From Spirochaetota bacterium (GTDB lineage: Bacteria > Spirochaetota > B62-G9 > DRHN01): DNA of 44,002 nucleotides. The translations under genes and the position numbers were made by a program. Shown piece by piece: positions 25,866 to 34,235 of this stretch (position 1 is its first letter; the number at the start of each line of letters is the position of its first letter). The stretch spans positions 1 through 44,002 of the forward strand of contig JAFGTF010000053.1 of assembly GCA_016934265.1 (NCBI GenBank). Reading direction: 5' to 3'. Under the pieces are notes generated by a model that saw only the letters and a program-made list of their open reading frames with translations, made no database searches and had not been told where the DNA came from.

Positions 25866-26108
25866 AGCGATACATAAAAAGTCCGGCCGTTGAAAGCGGT
25901 TTTACGATCGAGGATAGTTCCATAATCCTCTGAGAACCAACCCATTACGGTTTTTAGGGGGGATGATTTCGCGAGGTCATAGCTACTCGATTCGAGTGTG
26001 CAAGCCGCGATACCATAAAAAGCCACAACCGGCTACACGGCGGTTACAATGCGCTTTTTACCGCAAGGTCCATAATGACCGGCGGTTCGGGCGTAACCCT
26101 GGAGGCTT

Positions 26109-26807
26109 ATGATGAAACGAATCGGAATCATCGGCGGGCTGGGACCGGAGTCGACCGTCGACTACTATCGAGGAATCATCGACGCCTTCCGAAGAACGGA
26201 GGCCGGTTCGGCGGTTCCGGAAATAATACTATACAGCGCCGACGTATCGAGACTCTTGAAGATGGCCGAGTCGAAACAGTGGAATGCATTGACGGAATGG
26301 CTCCTTACGATGATCAATGCCCTTCACAAGGCAGGCGCGCAGTTTGCGGCAATCGCATCGAATACAACGCACATAGTCTTCGACGAGGTAAAATCAGGTT
26401 CTCCCGTCCCTCTGCTCAGCATCGTCGAGGAGACCTGCCTGAAGGCAGGAAGCCTGGGACTTACCACGCTCGGCCTGTTGGGGACTAAATTCACCATGCA
26501 ATCCGACTTCTATCAAAAGCCCTTTCGCGAAAAGGGAATGTCGGTGGTCGTCCCCCAAGACGGCGAGATACAGCTCATCCACGACAAGCTCATGTCTGAA
26601 ATCGAGCTCGGTATAATCAGGGAATCGACGAGAAAGGAATTATTGGCCATAGTAAAGCGGATGATAGACGAAGATTCGATAGAAGCACTGATACTCGGAT
26701 GTACAGAGCTGCCCATGATTCTCGATAGAGACGAATACGGCATTATTTTTCTGAATACGACCGCCATTCACATACAAAGCATCGTGAAATACTGCACAAC
26801 GCAGTAA
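26109..26807 (+). CDS. Aspartate/glutamate racemase family protein
   Basis: 232 aa. It has the family frame GIIGGLGPESTVDYY at the N-terminus and GCTELP with catalytic Cys198. The partner site, usually a Cys in CNT-x-H, is ASNTTH with Ser84. A Thr at this place is known in the E. coli L-Asp/Glu racemase YgeA, so the enzyme may be active but with one-sided or altered substrate choice. Function would be interconversion of D- and L-acidic amino acids without PLP. GGAGG (26100-26104) serves the ATG at 26109 or the second ATG at 26112. Confidence 0.85.
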   Translation: MMKRIGIIGGLGPESTVDYYRGIIDAFRRTEAGSAVPEIILYSADVSRLLKMAESKQWNALTEWLLTMINALHKAGAQFAAIASNTTHIVFDEVKSGSPVPLLSIVEETCLKAGSLGLTTLGLLGTKFTMQSDFYQKPFREKGMSVVVPQDGEIQLIHDKLMSEIELGIIRESTRKELLAIVKRMIDEDSIEALILGCTELPMILDRDEYGIIFLNTTAIHIQSIVKYCTTQ

Positions 26808-26978
26808 ATCAAAAAGAACAGGGAGCCATCACCAGCCCGGATCGCGTTCACCGCATGCAGTCAACTCGAATCGCTCTTACCTGTCGAAAGTCTCCCGGCG
26901 CGCCCCTTTCTCCCGAGAATTGAGCTTGCGTTTCGCTCCTTCTGGTGTATGCTTATTAAAAAGACGGCGGAGGCGGCG

Positions 26979-27269
26979 ATGAACGAGAAGAAGAAAGAGA
27001 TCAAGGTGGAGTACAGCAAGGACGTCATCGGCGGCGTATATGCAAACACGGTAAACATCATGCACACGCCGGAGGAGTTCATCATGGACTTCTATCTCGT
27101 GGCGCCGCCTTCAGGCACCGCGACCGCGCGGGTGATAATCAGCCCGGGGCACATGAAGCGTGTCATGTCCGCCATAAAGAAGAACATAGAGCTCTATGAG
27201 GCCAAGTACGGTGAGATACGTCCGGCACGGGAACCGGAGCATGGTCCGCATATCGGCTTCAAGCCGTAG
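26979..27269 (+). CDS. DUF3467 family protein
   Basis: 96 aa from the ATG at 26979, chosen because GGAGG (26969-26973) sits just before it; an upstream in-frame ATG at 26949 has no ribosome site. The DUF3467 pattern is clear: a YANTVNIMHTPEEFIMDFYL strand region, then ARVIISPGHMKRVMSAIKKN, ending in an IGFKP tail. Members are small, widespread and of unknown function. It is convergent with the thioesterase relic, with 29 bp between stops. Confidence 0.85.
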   Translation: MNEKKKEIKVEYSKDVIGGVYANTVNIMHTPEEFIMDFYLVAPPSGTATARVIISPGHMKRVMSAIKKNIELYEAKYGEIRPAREPEHGPHIGFKP

Positions 27270-27282
27270 GACAAGCGGCTTG
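27260..27282. terminator. Weak hairpin between convergent genes
   Basis: CAAGCCG (27260-27266) and CGGCTTG (27276-27282) can pair around a 9-nt loop that contains the DUF3467 stop codon. No T-run follows on either strand, so terminator activity is uncertain. Confidence 0.25.
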
Positions 27283-27298
27283 TAAGAGCGGCCGATCG

Positions 27299-27683
27299 TC
27301 ACTCCTGCCCGGCATTCATTTCAAACCGCTTCTTATCCACGACATACCGGGTATGCTCTCCCCTGCTGATCAAGCCCCTCTCGTCCCAGGCTTTCAGCTC
27401 GAAAGCGAGCTCTTTTTTTTTCCACTCGAACGAGCACGGCGGTGCAAACCACCTTCATGCCCGGCGGCGTCGCCCAAAGGTGCGTCAAAGACAGCTTCGT
27501 CCCGACGGTGGTAAACCCCTCCGGTAGATACCGCTGCACGAGCTTCCAGGAGGCACGTTCCATCAAGGCCGCCAGCGCCGGCGTGGCGAAGACCTCCACC
27601 GTTCCGGACCCGACCGCCGTGGCAAGGTCCTTTTCTCCAACCACCATTTCTTCCTTCCCTTCTATGCCCTCCCGTATATCCAT
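27299..27683 (-). pseudogene. FlK-like hotdog thioesterase, frameshifted
   Basis: Start at 27683 (MDIREGIEG) after GGGGAAGG. The reading matches fluoroacetyl-CoA-thioesterase-like hotdog proteins: VFATPALAALMERASWKLV, then TTVGTKLSLTHLWATPPGMK, with the Thr/His active-site region. After VLVRVEKK the frame breaks in an A9 run (near 27413-27421). With eight A residues it would continue as ELAFELKAWDERGLI and end with KKRFEMNAGQE at 27299, the expected family C-terminus. The whole would be about 127 aa. The break may be a sequencing slip, a real mutation, or a phase-variable tract. The longer open frame into the ABC gene on this strand is not part of it. Confidence 0.75.
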
Positions 27684-27876
27684 TCTCACGACCGCCTTCC
27701 CCGAGCATTCGGTACCGTTCGACCGGTCCCAAGACCTATTGTACCCCGTAGCGGGAGTCGCCGTGAAGCGAAAAACAGCGGATGAGCGTTTTTTTCCATG
27801 GATAGATAGCGCGCGAAAGCCGGCAGCCTTCCGCAACAACGTGAACGCGGCGCTTGCCGCCGCCCGCACAACTTTC

Positions 27877-27905
27877 TTGTACCACGAAATACAATGCATT
27901 ATATT
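27877..27905 (+). promoter_or_regulatory. Promoter of the ABC exporter operon
   Basis: TTGTAC (27877-27882), 17-bp spacer, TATATT (27900-27905). Transcription would begin near 27912, three bases before the ATG at 27915. This rules out the in-frame ATG at 27894 and implies a leaderless or almost leaderless mRNA. Confidence 0.6.
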
Positions 27906-27914
27906 CATGCAATC

Positions 27915-28847
27915 ATGGGACGAACAGAAGAGACGGTCATAGAGGCATCCCACATCCACAAATCCTACGGCCGTGTCAGGGCCGTCAGAGACATGAGTTT
28001 TGATCTTAAGCGGGCGGTATGTCTCGGGTTCCTCGGCCCGAACGGTGCCGGCAAGACGACGATGATGAACCTCGTATACGGGAAAGCGGTGCGGGACGAT
28101 CGGCCCGAAAGCACGCTGAAGGTCTTCGGGAAAGACCCGGCAGGTCACGAGCTCGAAATAAAGTACCTTTCCGGAGTAGTTCCGCAGGAGAACAATCTCG
28201 ACGTCGAGCTCAACGTCAGGCAAAACCTGCTGATCTACTCGAAGTTCTACGGAATCCCGAAGAGCGAGGCGAACGCCCGTATAGACTCGCTTCTCGAATT
28301 CATGGAGCTGTCGGATAAAACCGGTGCTAAGATACGAGAGCTTTCCGGCGGCATGAAACGGCGCCTCATCATTGTCCGCGCGCTTTTAAACGATCCTCGC
28401 CTGCTCATCCTTGACGAGCCGACTACCGGGCTCGACCCCCAGGTCAGGCATCTTATATGGGACAAGATCCGGCAGCTGAAAAACGGCGGAACCACGATAC
28501 TGCTCACCACGCACTACATGGAGGAGGCGTTTCAGATCGCGGACCGGATCATCATAATGAACCAGGGAGTAAAAATGATAGAGGGGAACCCGAAGGAACT
28601 TCTACAATCGCAGATGGAGCGGTATGTGCTGGAGGTGAAAAATCCCGAACGCTTCGAGCGCATAGACCGGCTCGTTACAGGCGGCGTGAGGAAGGACAGC
28701 TCCGCAGGAGTCGTGCTACTCTACAGCGACGATCCGAATGCCCTGAAACTGCTCGCCGGGCGGCTTGGGCCGGGCGACTATCATACGCGGGAGACGAACC
28801 TCGAGGACCTCTTCTTAAAGCTCACCGGAAGGGACCTCCATGAATAG
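27915..28847 (+). CDS. ABC exporter ATPase (NodI/CcmA type)
   Basis: 310 aa from the ATG at 27915. Motifs: Walker A GPNGAGKTT, Q-loop VVPQENNLD, signature LSGGMKRRL, Walker B LLILDEPTTGLD and H-loop TTHYMEEA. The C-terminal 80 residues are the extension typical of ABC-2 exporters such as NodI. It drives the permease whose gene overlaps its own by 8 bp. No Shine-Dalgarno is present, matching the leaderless start predicted from the promoter. The substrate is unknown: polysaccharide, lipid or drug are all possible. Confidence 0.9.
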   Translation: MGRTEETVIEASHIHKSYGRVRAVRDMSFDLKRAVCLGFLGPNGAGKTTMMNLVYGKAVRDDRPESTLKVFGKDPAGHELEIKYLSGVVPQENNLDVELNVRQNLLIYSKFYGIPKSEANARIDSLLEFMELSDKTGAKIRELSGGMKRRLIIVRALLNDPRLLILDEPTTGLDPQVRHLIWDKIRQLKNGGTTILLTTHYMEEAFQIADRIIIMNQGVKMIEGNPKELLQSQMERYVLEVKNPERFERIDRLVTGGVRKDSSAGVVLLYSDDPNALKLLAGRLGPGDYHTRETNLEDLFLKLTGRDLHE

Positions 28848-29625
28848 CAGGCATGAGTACAAGCCCCCCCTCCCCAGGCGTCTTTTCAGCGTCTGGTACC
28901 GGCACATGCGAGTCTACACGAAGAACCTCGTGGCAAACGGTCTGCCCCCATTCTTGGAGCCGCTCATATTCCTCGTCGCAATCGGCCTCGGGCTCGGCAG
29001 ATATATCACCGAGATGAAGGGGGTGCCCTACCTTCCGTTTCTCGCAACCGGCATACTCGTCACCACCGCGATGTTCACCGCCTCTTTCGAATGCACCTAC
29101 GGCACATTCATCAGGCTTGAATACGACAAGGCATACGACGGAATGCTGTCGGCCCCGATCACCGTGCGCGACCTTTTTTTGGGCGAGATTCTCTGGGCGG
29201 GTACGAAGGGTTTCTTCTTCTCACTCGCAGTGCTCTCCATCGTCTCCGCGTTCGGCATACTCTCTATCGCGACGAGCGCCTTCGCGCCGTTCGTCGGTTT
29301 CGCGACGGGGGTCATGTTCTCGTCTCTCGCGCTTTTCGTGACTTCGTTCATACGGGACCTCAACCAGTTCAACTTCTACTTCACCGGGTTCATTTCACCG
29401 ATGTTCTTCTTCTCCGGAGTGGTCTTCTCGCTCGACACTCTCCCGAAACCGATGCAGTGGGTCGCTGAAGTTTTTCCGCTCACACACTCAGTAAGGATCG
29501 TACGGTCTATCTGTTTCGGCGAGTCCGGGAGAGTACAACTCTTCGACGCGGCCTATATCGTCGGCGTCACGTTCCTGTGCGCATTCTTCGCAATCAGACG
29601 ATTGAGGGCGAGGCTCGTCTCCTGA
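28840..29625 (+). CDS. ABC-2 type exporter permease (NodJ type)
   Basis: 261 aa inner-membrane protein with six hydrophobic segments. It fits the ABC-2 membrane family near NodJ: PFLEPLIFLVAIGLGLG, EYDKAYDGMLSAPI with the coupling region, FISPMFFFSGVVF and EVFPLTHSVRIVRS. It overlaps the ATPase gene by 8 bp, so the two are translationally coupled into one exporter. It is convergent with the flavoprotein gene 43 bp downstream. Confidence 0.9.
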   Translation: MNSRHEYKPPLPRRLFSVWYRHMRVYTKNLVANGLPPFLEPLIFLVAIGLGLGRYITEMKGVPYLPFLATGILVTTAMFTASFECTYGTFIRLEYDKAYDGMLSAPITVRDLFLGEILWAGTKGFFFSLAVLSIVSAFGILSIATSAFAPFVGFATGVMFSSLALFVTSFIRDLNQFNFYFTGFISPMFFFSGVVFSLDTLPKPMQWVAEVFPLTHSVRIVRSICFGESGRVQLFDAAYIVGVTFLCAFFAIRRLRARLVS

Positions 29626-29668
29626 TACGAAACAGAAGATGCGGGATGCGGCTTTTTCATGAGGATGC

Positions 29669-30853
29669 TCATGCCGGCGTGTCTTCGGCTTCCGGCTGCA
29701 GCAACAGCAGCCTTTTTAGGACCACGAGGGGAATCCGCCGTTTGATCGATTCGAAGAAAGTCCTGTAGTCCATCTCCCCGGTCATCGTTTTCAGGTACCC
29801 CTTCAGAAGACCGCTGTGCTTCACGATGGTGCTCTTGACGAATTCGGAGAAGCGGGAAAACAGGTCGGTGATCCGTGCGGCGTACACGAGGTCGCCCCCG
29901 AAAGCGTTCTCGCAACAAGACTGGTAAACGGAGAACGCCTCTTGGGAAAAATCCCCGCGTTCGTGGCACTCCTGTGCGGTCTTTGCCGCTAGTTTCCCCG
30001 ATATGATCGCAAAGCGTATCCCCTCCCCCGTAAACGCATCGACAAACCCGGCTGCGTCTCCCGCAAGCATCACGCCGTCACCGTATACCGGCTGCCTGAA
30101 CCTCGTAGTGGGGAGGAAACCTCCTTTGATCCTCACACCGGTATCGAGGCCGTTCATATGCAGAAATCGTCTCAATTTATCCGGGAAGCTTTTCGAATCA
30201 GAAAGCGCTCCGCCGATACCGCAGGTCACGGATTCCCGTTTCGGAAATATCCATGCGTATCCCCCGTCGACGTAATCGTAATCCACCTGAAGCATGTCGC
30301 CGAAACGGCTGTTTACCATCTCCTCCGGCACGGGCACCTCGCAGAGCACACAGAACTTGATCTCGTCTCGAGTGAACTTCACCCCCAACGACCTGCGCAC
30401 TAAGCTGTGGAAACCGTCCGCGCCGATTACGATATCGGCCAGGTACCGGTCTATGTTCGTTGTGACGACCGTTTTTCGCCCGTCGCGTCTCAGGTCCGAA
30501 ATCCCTTCACCGTCGTGCAGGACCGTTCCCGAATCGGCCGCTTTGCGGCAGAGATTCTCGTCGAATAACTCCCGTCGCACGGTATAGAAAACCGGTCCAT
30601 CGGCCGTTACAGTTCTGTATTCCCCTCGTATACGGATCCTGACGCCGGAACAGCTCCTCTCCACAACGGTACCGTCGAGCTCGAACCCGAGCTCCCTCGA
30701 TGCTGCGGCGGTCAGGCCCCCGGCGCACGGCTTGTATCGCGGGAGCCGCGCCTTCTCGAGAAGGAGTGTCTCGAGGCCCCGGCCGCCGCAGTGCATCGCA
30801 GCGATCGCACCGGCCGGTCCTCCACCCACCACGATAACATCGAACCGCTTCAT
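29669..30853 (-). CDS. Geranylgeranyl reductase family FAD oxidoreductase
   Basis: 394 aa. The N-terminal Rossmann motif is VIVVGGGPAGAIAA, followed by the family's PRYKPCAGGLT segment (Cys in CAGG). GADGFHSLVRRSLG and the second FAD motif GDGVMLAGDAAGFVDAFTGE with GIRFA are complete. Family members reduce double bonds of isoprenoid chains or act as hydroxylases. GGGAGGG precedes the start. It is the last gene of the minus-strand cluster, 15 bp behind the LolA-like gene, which suggests a role in envelope lipid or quinone chemistry; the substrate is not evident. Confidence 0.88.
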   Translation of the reverse strand: MKRFDVIVVGGGPAGAIAAMHCGGRGLETLLLEKARLPRYKPCAGGLTAAASRELGFELDGTVVERSCSGVRIRIRGEYRTVTADGPVFYTVRRELFDENLCRKAADSGTVLHDGEGISDLRRDGRKTVVTTNIDRYLADIVIGADGFHSLVRRSLGVKFTRDEIKFCVLCEVPVPEEMVNSRFGDMLQVDYDYVDGGYAWIFPKRESVTCGIGGALSDSKSFPDKLRRFLHMNGLDTGVRIKGGFLPTTRFRQPVYGDGVMLAGDAAGFVDAFTGEGIRFAIISGKLAAKTAQECHERGDFSQEAFSVYQSCCENAFGGDLVYAARITDLFSRFSEFVKSTIVKHSGLLKGYLKTMTGEMDYRTFFESIKRRIPLVVLKRLLLLQPEAEDTPA

Positions 30854-30868
30854 ATGCGATCCCTCCCA

Positions 30869-31582
30869 CTACAAACTCTGCCGCAGTACGAGTATACCCT
30901 CGCGTTTCAGCGATTTCGGATCGAACTTCACATCGAAGAGCCTATCGGGGAGACCGGCGTTGATGATGTAGTCGGTCCAGACCGCCTCCTGCACGAGAAC
31001 CCCGGACTCATACCGCTGAAACCCGGTAATGGTAAGGGTATCCCTGTCGAACCGTGCGATATCCTTCGTGATGCCGCCGTTTTCCTTCGCGTCGAGCGGC
31101 ACGCAGACTATTCTATAGAAGCCTCCCTCCTCCCCGATCCGGACGGTTCCGTTCCCCATATAGAAGAACAGCTTTTCGAGCACTGCTTCCATATCGATCT
31201 CGTCGAAGGCCTCCCCTCTCAGGGTCGTCGCCATCGTGCTTTTTTTCGGTATCGTCATGATTATGGGGCTTAGTATACCACCCCGATGGCCTGTAATGGT
31301 ATCCCCGCCCGTAAAGACCCCCACGCTACCGTTGTCAAACGGCATGTTTCCCCACAACAGGTCAACCCGTATCAGACGGGGCCGCTTGAAGTAGAAATTC
31401 AGGATACGATGCTCCTCGCTTTGACCGTCCGTGCAGTACGTATCGATCCTGCACTGATAGTCGGCTATCGTTTCATAGCGCCGCTGTATACGTTCGAAAA
31501 ACAGATACGCATCCTTATCATCCGCACTGGCTCCGGCGACGGCGCACATCAGAAACACGGATAGAGCATACAGACCCCTCAC
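30869..31582 (-). CDS. LolA-like exported protein
   Basis: 237 aa, GTG start preceded by AGGAGGG. A signal peptide ends near AGASA (about residue 20). The body resembles LolA/DUF1571-type outer-membrane-lipoprotein-sorting proteins: a helix with RRYETIADYQCRID, then FYFKRPRLIRVDLLWG, GDTITGHRGG and a strand KFDPKSLKREGI, an antiparallel barrel pattern that holds lipid. It would be periplasmic. It lies 40 bp after the TIGR03545 gene and 15 bp before the geranylgeranyl-reductase-like gene, so lipid or lipoprotein handling is a fair inference. Confidence 0.78.
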   Translation of the reverse strand: MRGLYALSVFLMCAVAGASADDKDAYLFFERIQRRYETIADYQCRIDTYCTDGQSEEHRILNFYFKRPRLIRVDLLWGNMPFDNGSVGVFTGGDTITGHRGGILSPIIMTIPKKSTMATTLRGEAFDEIDMEAVLEKLFFYMGNGTVRIGEEGGFYRIVCVPLDAKENGGITKDIARFDRDTLTITGFQRYESGVLVQEAVWTDYIINAGLPDRLFDVKFDPKSLKREGILVLRQSL

Positions 31583-31622
31583 GAACCCTCCTGTTTCACG
31601 GTGATTGGACTTATCATGAAGG

Positions 31623-33575
31623 TCAGAAAAGACTTTTTATCCCGCTTTTTATCGCGTCCTCGGCCTTTCTTCTTTCCTCTTCCAGTTGCCGCTCCTTCTC
31701 TTCCCTCTCCTGCTCGAGGGCCTCCTGTTGCTTTTTCCTCTGTTCCTCGATCTCTTTCTTCGCTTTGCCCACCGTTTCTTCTTCTATCCTCTCCTCTATC
31801 CGCGTACGCTTCTTTTTGAGCTCCGCCTCTATTTCATCTTGCAGGCGTTCGAGCTCCGACAGCCTTTTTGAGACCTGTGATTCCGCCTCCCGGGCGATCC
31901 TGTAAAGCTCCTGCCGGGGGAGCTGTACCTCGGACCTGATCCGTTCTGCGAGCTGTTCTGTCACCCGCCTCGCCTCTTTCTGCAGTACCTCATCGACCCT
32001 GCCCGTCACTATCGCATCGAGGTTGCTACGAATCGCGAGCGACGTACGCTCCGGCAGTATCTCGAGGTCGGCCTCGATCCTGATATCGTCGATGTCCGCC
32101 GCGATCGAGCTGCTTACTTCATAGATCAGCTGCTCCACGTACGTTCCCGACTCCCGTACCGGCAGCGTAAACGAGACGTCCTCGATGAGAAAAACTATGC
32201 CCGCCTCCAGCGCCTCGCCGGTAAACTCGACACCGGCATCCAACGAAGCGGTGCCCTTCTTTAGAGTATTCGGTAAGAGCGGGAAATCGGTAAGGAATAC
32301 GTCCCGGAGGATGATATCATACATCGAAAGCCTGAGGCTGTCTTTCGGGACACTCTCGCGCCAGTCGAATCGGCCGGTCAACACGATGCTTCTTTTTCCC
32401 TCCATACCGCCCGCCGCTTCGAGCACGGCCGGTTTCCCAGTCAGATGCTGGCCCGTGGAGAGGTCCATAAGACTTCCCTCGATGAGGACGTCGTCTCTCG
32501 TAAACGTGGAAAATGATGCTTGCTTGAACCATACCGCGGGCAGTCCCCCGCCCTTCTCGAAGCTGATGTCCTGTCCGCGGAGCCTCGGCGGTATCTCCGG
32601 TACCGGGACGAACCTCCGTATCTTCGCGGAAACGGCACGGAACTTCTCCACTATTTTCAGGACCTTCAGTACCCTTTCGGTGAGTTTCCGGCCGAACAGA
32701 AACTCCGCGACGTTTTCCAGTGTTATCCGGGGAATCTTCACCTCATTCCCTATACGCGCCAGGTCCTCCTCTATCCAGCGCTCGACCGACGCGCTCGTGT
32801 TTTCGAGCTTGACAATCTCCTCTCCCAACTCCCCGCCTCTCTGTTCGACGGTTTGGGTCACGCCTTCCAGCCGATCCGAAATCCTGTCGAGCCTCGACAA
32901 GGCGTCTTGCATCTCTTCGAGCGTGTCGAGGCTCTCGACGTCGATCGCATCGATGTTCTCCGCCACGCCGGCCAGCTCCTCTTCGGCGTCGATCCCGGCC
33001 AACCCCGCCTGCAAACCTTCCGCAAACCGTTCATACTCCTGCACGAGCCGGGTTATCTTCGCAGGCGATGTCGGCTCCAGACGACGCCAGATCGCCTCTA
33101 CGTCGATGTTCATCGCAAGGGTCTTGGTATCGAAGAGGGGAAGCTGTGAGAGTTTTGCTTCGAGCTTGTCTTTAACCATCGTTCCGAGTTTCGAGGGACC
33201 TTTCTTACGTTTCGCCTTGATCTCGAGGGTGCCGTCCGTCTCACGGGCCGTGTCGAATCGAAGCTTTTGGAGCCGCATCTCCTCGACGATAAACTTGCGC
33301 TCGAATATCGGTCCCGGCTCCAGATCCAGAACACAGTACCCCGTCTCGAAGAGATTTCTCCACGGGTCGCCGGCGTCTGCGAACCGGAGCGCTTCCCAGC
33401 CCATCCGCATCCCGAACAGCGAGAAATCGAAACCGTCGATCTCGACTTTTGCACCTGCGATTCTTGCGAGCAGCGATTCGAGCCTCTTCTCGAGCCATCT
33501 GTCCGAGAGAAAGAACGTCCACACCAAAAAGAGCGCCGCAACGATCAGAAGAACTACAACCCCCTTCTTTCTCAC
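31623..33575 (-). CDS. TIGR03545 family envelope protein
   Basis: 650 aa, GTG start one base after the stop of the TIGR03546 gene. One N-terminal membrane anchor (about 5-25) is followed by an AsmA-like start (AKVEIDGFDFSLFG), a long region rich in coiled coil (about 180-290), beta-rich segments, and a C-terminal highly charged Glu/Lys/Arg coiled coil (about 540-640). TIGR03545 proteins are uncharacterised, occur only in bacteria with an outer membrane and usually pair with TIGR03546. The single anchor and AsmA resemblance suggest a periplasmic bridge or lipid-transfer role, which is inference. Confidence 0.82.
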   Translation of the reverse strand: MRKKGVVVLLIVAALFLVWTFFLSDRWLEKRLESLLARIAGAKVEIDGFDFSLFGMRMGWEALRFADAGDPWRNLFETGYCVLDLEPGPIFERKFIVEEMRLQKLRFDTARETDGTLEIKAKRKKGPSKLGTMVKDKLEAKLSQLPLFDTKTLAMNIDVEAIWRRLEPTSPAKITRLVQEYERFAEGLQAGLAGIDAEEELAGVAENIDAIDVESLDTLEEMQDALSRLDRISDRLEGVTQTVEQRGGELGEEIVKLENTSASVERWIEEDLARIGNEVKIPRITLENVAEFLFGRKLTERVLKVLKIVEKFRAVSAKIRRFVPVPEIPPRLRGQDISFEKGGGLPAVWFKQASFSTFTRDDVLIEGSLMDLSTGQHLTGKPAVLEAAGGMEGKRSIVLTGRFDWRESVPKDSLRLSMYDIILRDVFLTDFPLLPNTLKKGTASLDAGVEFTGEALEAGIVFLIEDVSFTLPVRESGTYVEQLIYEVSSSIAADIDDIRIEADLEILPERTSLAIRSNLDAIVTGRVDEVLQKEARRVTEQLAERIRSEVQLPRQELYRIAREAESQVSKRLSELERLQDEIEAELKKKRTRIEERIEEETVGKAKKEIEEQRKKQQEALEQEREEKERQLEEERRKAEDAIKSGIKSLF

Positions 33576-33576
33576 C

Positions 33577-34101
33577 CTACGCTCCTATTCCGGTGATTCT
33601 TCCCACCCACTCGAAAAGCCGCGATCCCTTGACCGCCTGTACTATCTTCCAGCGGTTGACCTTCTCTTCCAAGCGCTCCCTGTATACGACGACGAACCTT
33701 TTAATGAGAATGAATACCGGCACGACGAGCACCGCATATGCCGTAAAGCCCCCCATGACCACCGTGTTGTTGAAACGGGTGAACGAGACGAGCGGAAGGT
33801 TGTAGAGATAGATCCATGCCGGTTGCAGAAATGCCGCCTCCGCGAGCATGGAATACCCGAGCGTATGGAGCCACGGGTCGACGAGCCACGTGACAAGCCG
33901 GAATACGGCGTATCCGGAGGCCGCCATGGCGACGTTCACATTGAGGACGAGTATCAATATGATCGCAACGGCCGAAAAAAGGCTTTTGAGAGATACGAGG
34001 CCGATGAGCATCCCGAGGATGAATCCCCCCGCTATCTGCCGGGGAGACGAGGCTGACCGAAGCGCCTTGAAGATTTTCCCGACGAACTTCAACCCAACCA
34101 T
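33577..34101 (-). CDS. TIGR03546 family membrane protein
   Basis: 174 aa with four or five hydrophobic segments. It begins with the DUF2062-like pattern SPRQIAGGFILGMLIGL and has NNTVVMGGF in the middle. TIGR03546 is the standard partner of TIGR03545; the stop and the partner's GTG start are separated by a single base, so translation is surely coupled. AAGGA stands 8 bp before the ATG. The role is unknown; it is probably the inner-membrane part of a two-protein envelope system. Confidence 0.85.
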   Translation of the reverse strand: MVGLKFVGKIFKALRSASSPRQIAGGFILGMLIGLVSLKSLFSAVAIILILVLNVNVAMAASGYAVFRLVTWLVDPWLHTLGYSMLAEAAFLQPAWIYLYNLPLVSFTRFNNTVVMGGFTAYAVLVVPVFILIKRFVVVYRERLEEKVNRWKIVQAVKGSRLFEWVGRITGIGA

Positions 34102-34235
34102 ACGGATGTCCTTCTATTACCGCCTTTTTTGTACCATACCGCGCCGTCTCGCAAATGTCAAGCGCGTTGGATCGGCCGAGCCGAATGGGGAACGTTCCCC
34201 CGCGGTATCACCCTCTTCGTCTACCGCCCGGCTCA

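Noticed and set aside
27684-28223. Long minus-strand frame continuing upstream of the thioesterase
   Set aside because: Most of it is antisense to the ABC ATPase gene, with no family motif; the true thioesterase start is at 27683.
32185-34056. 623-codon plus-strand open frame
   Set aside because: Antisense shadow of the TIGR03545/TIGR03546 genes, rich in Ser/Arg with no domain; the minus-strand genes have good starts and motifs.
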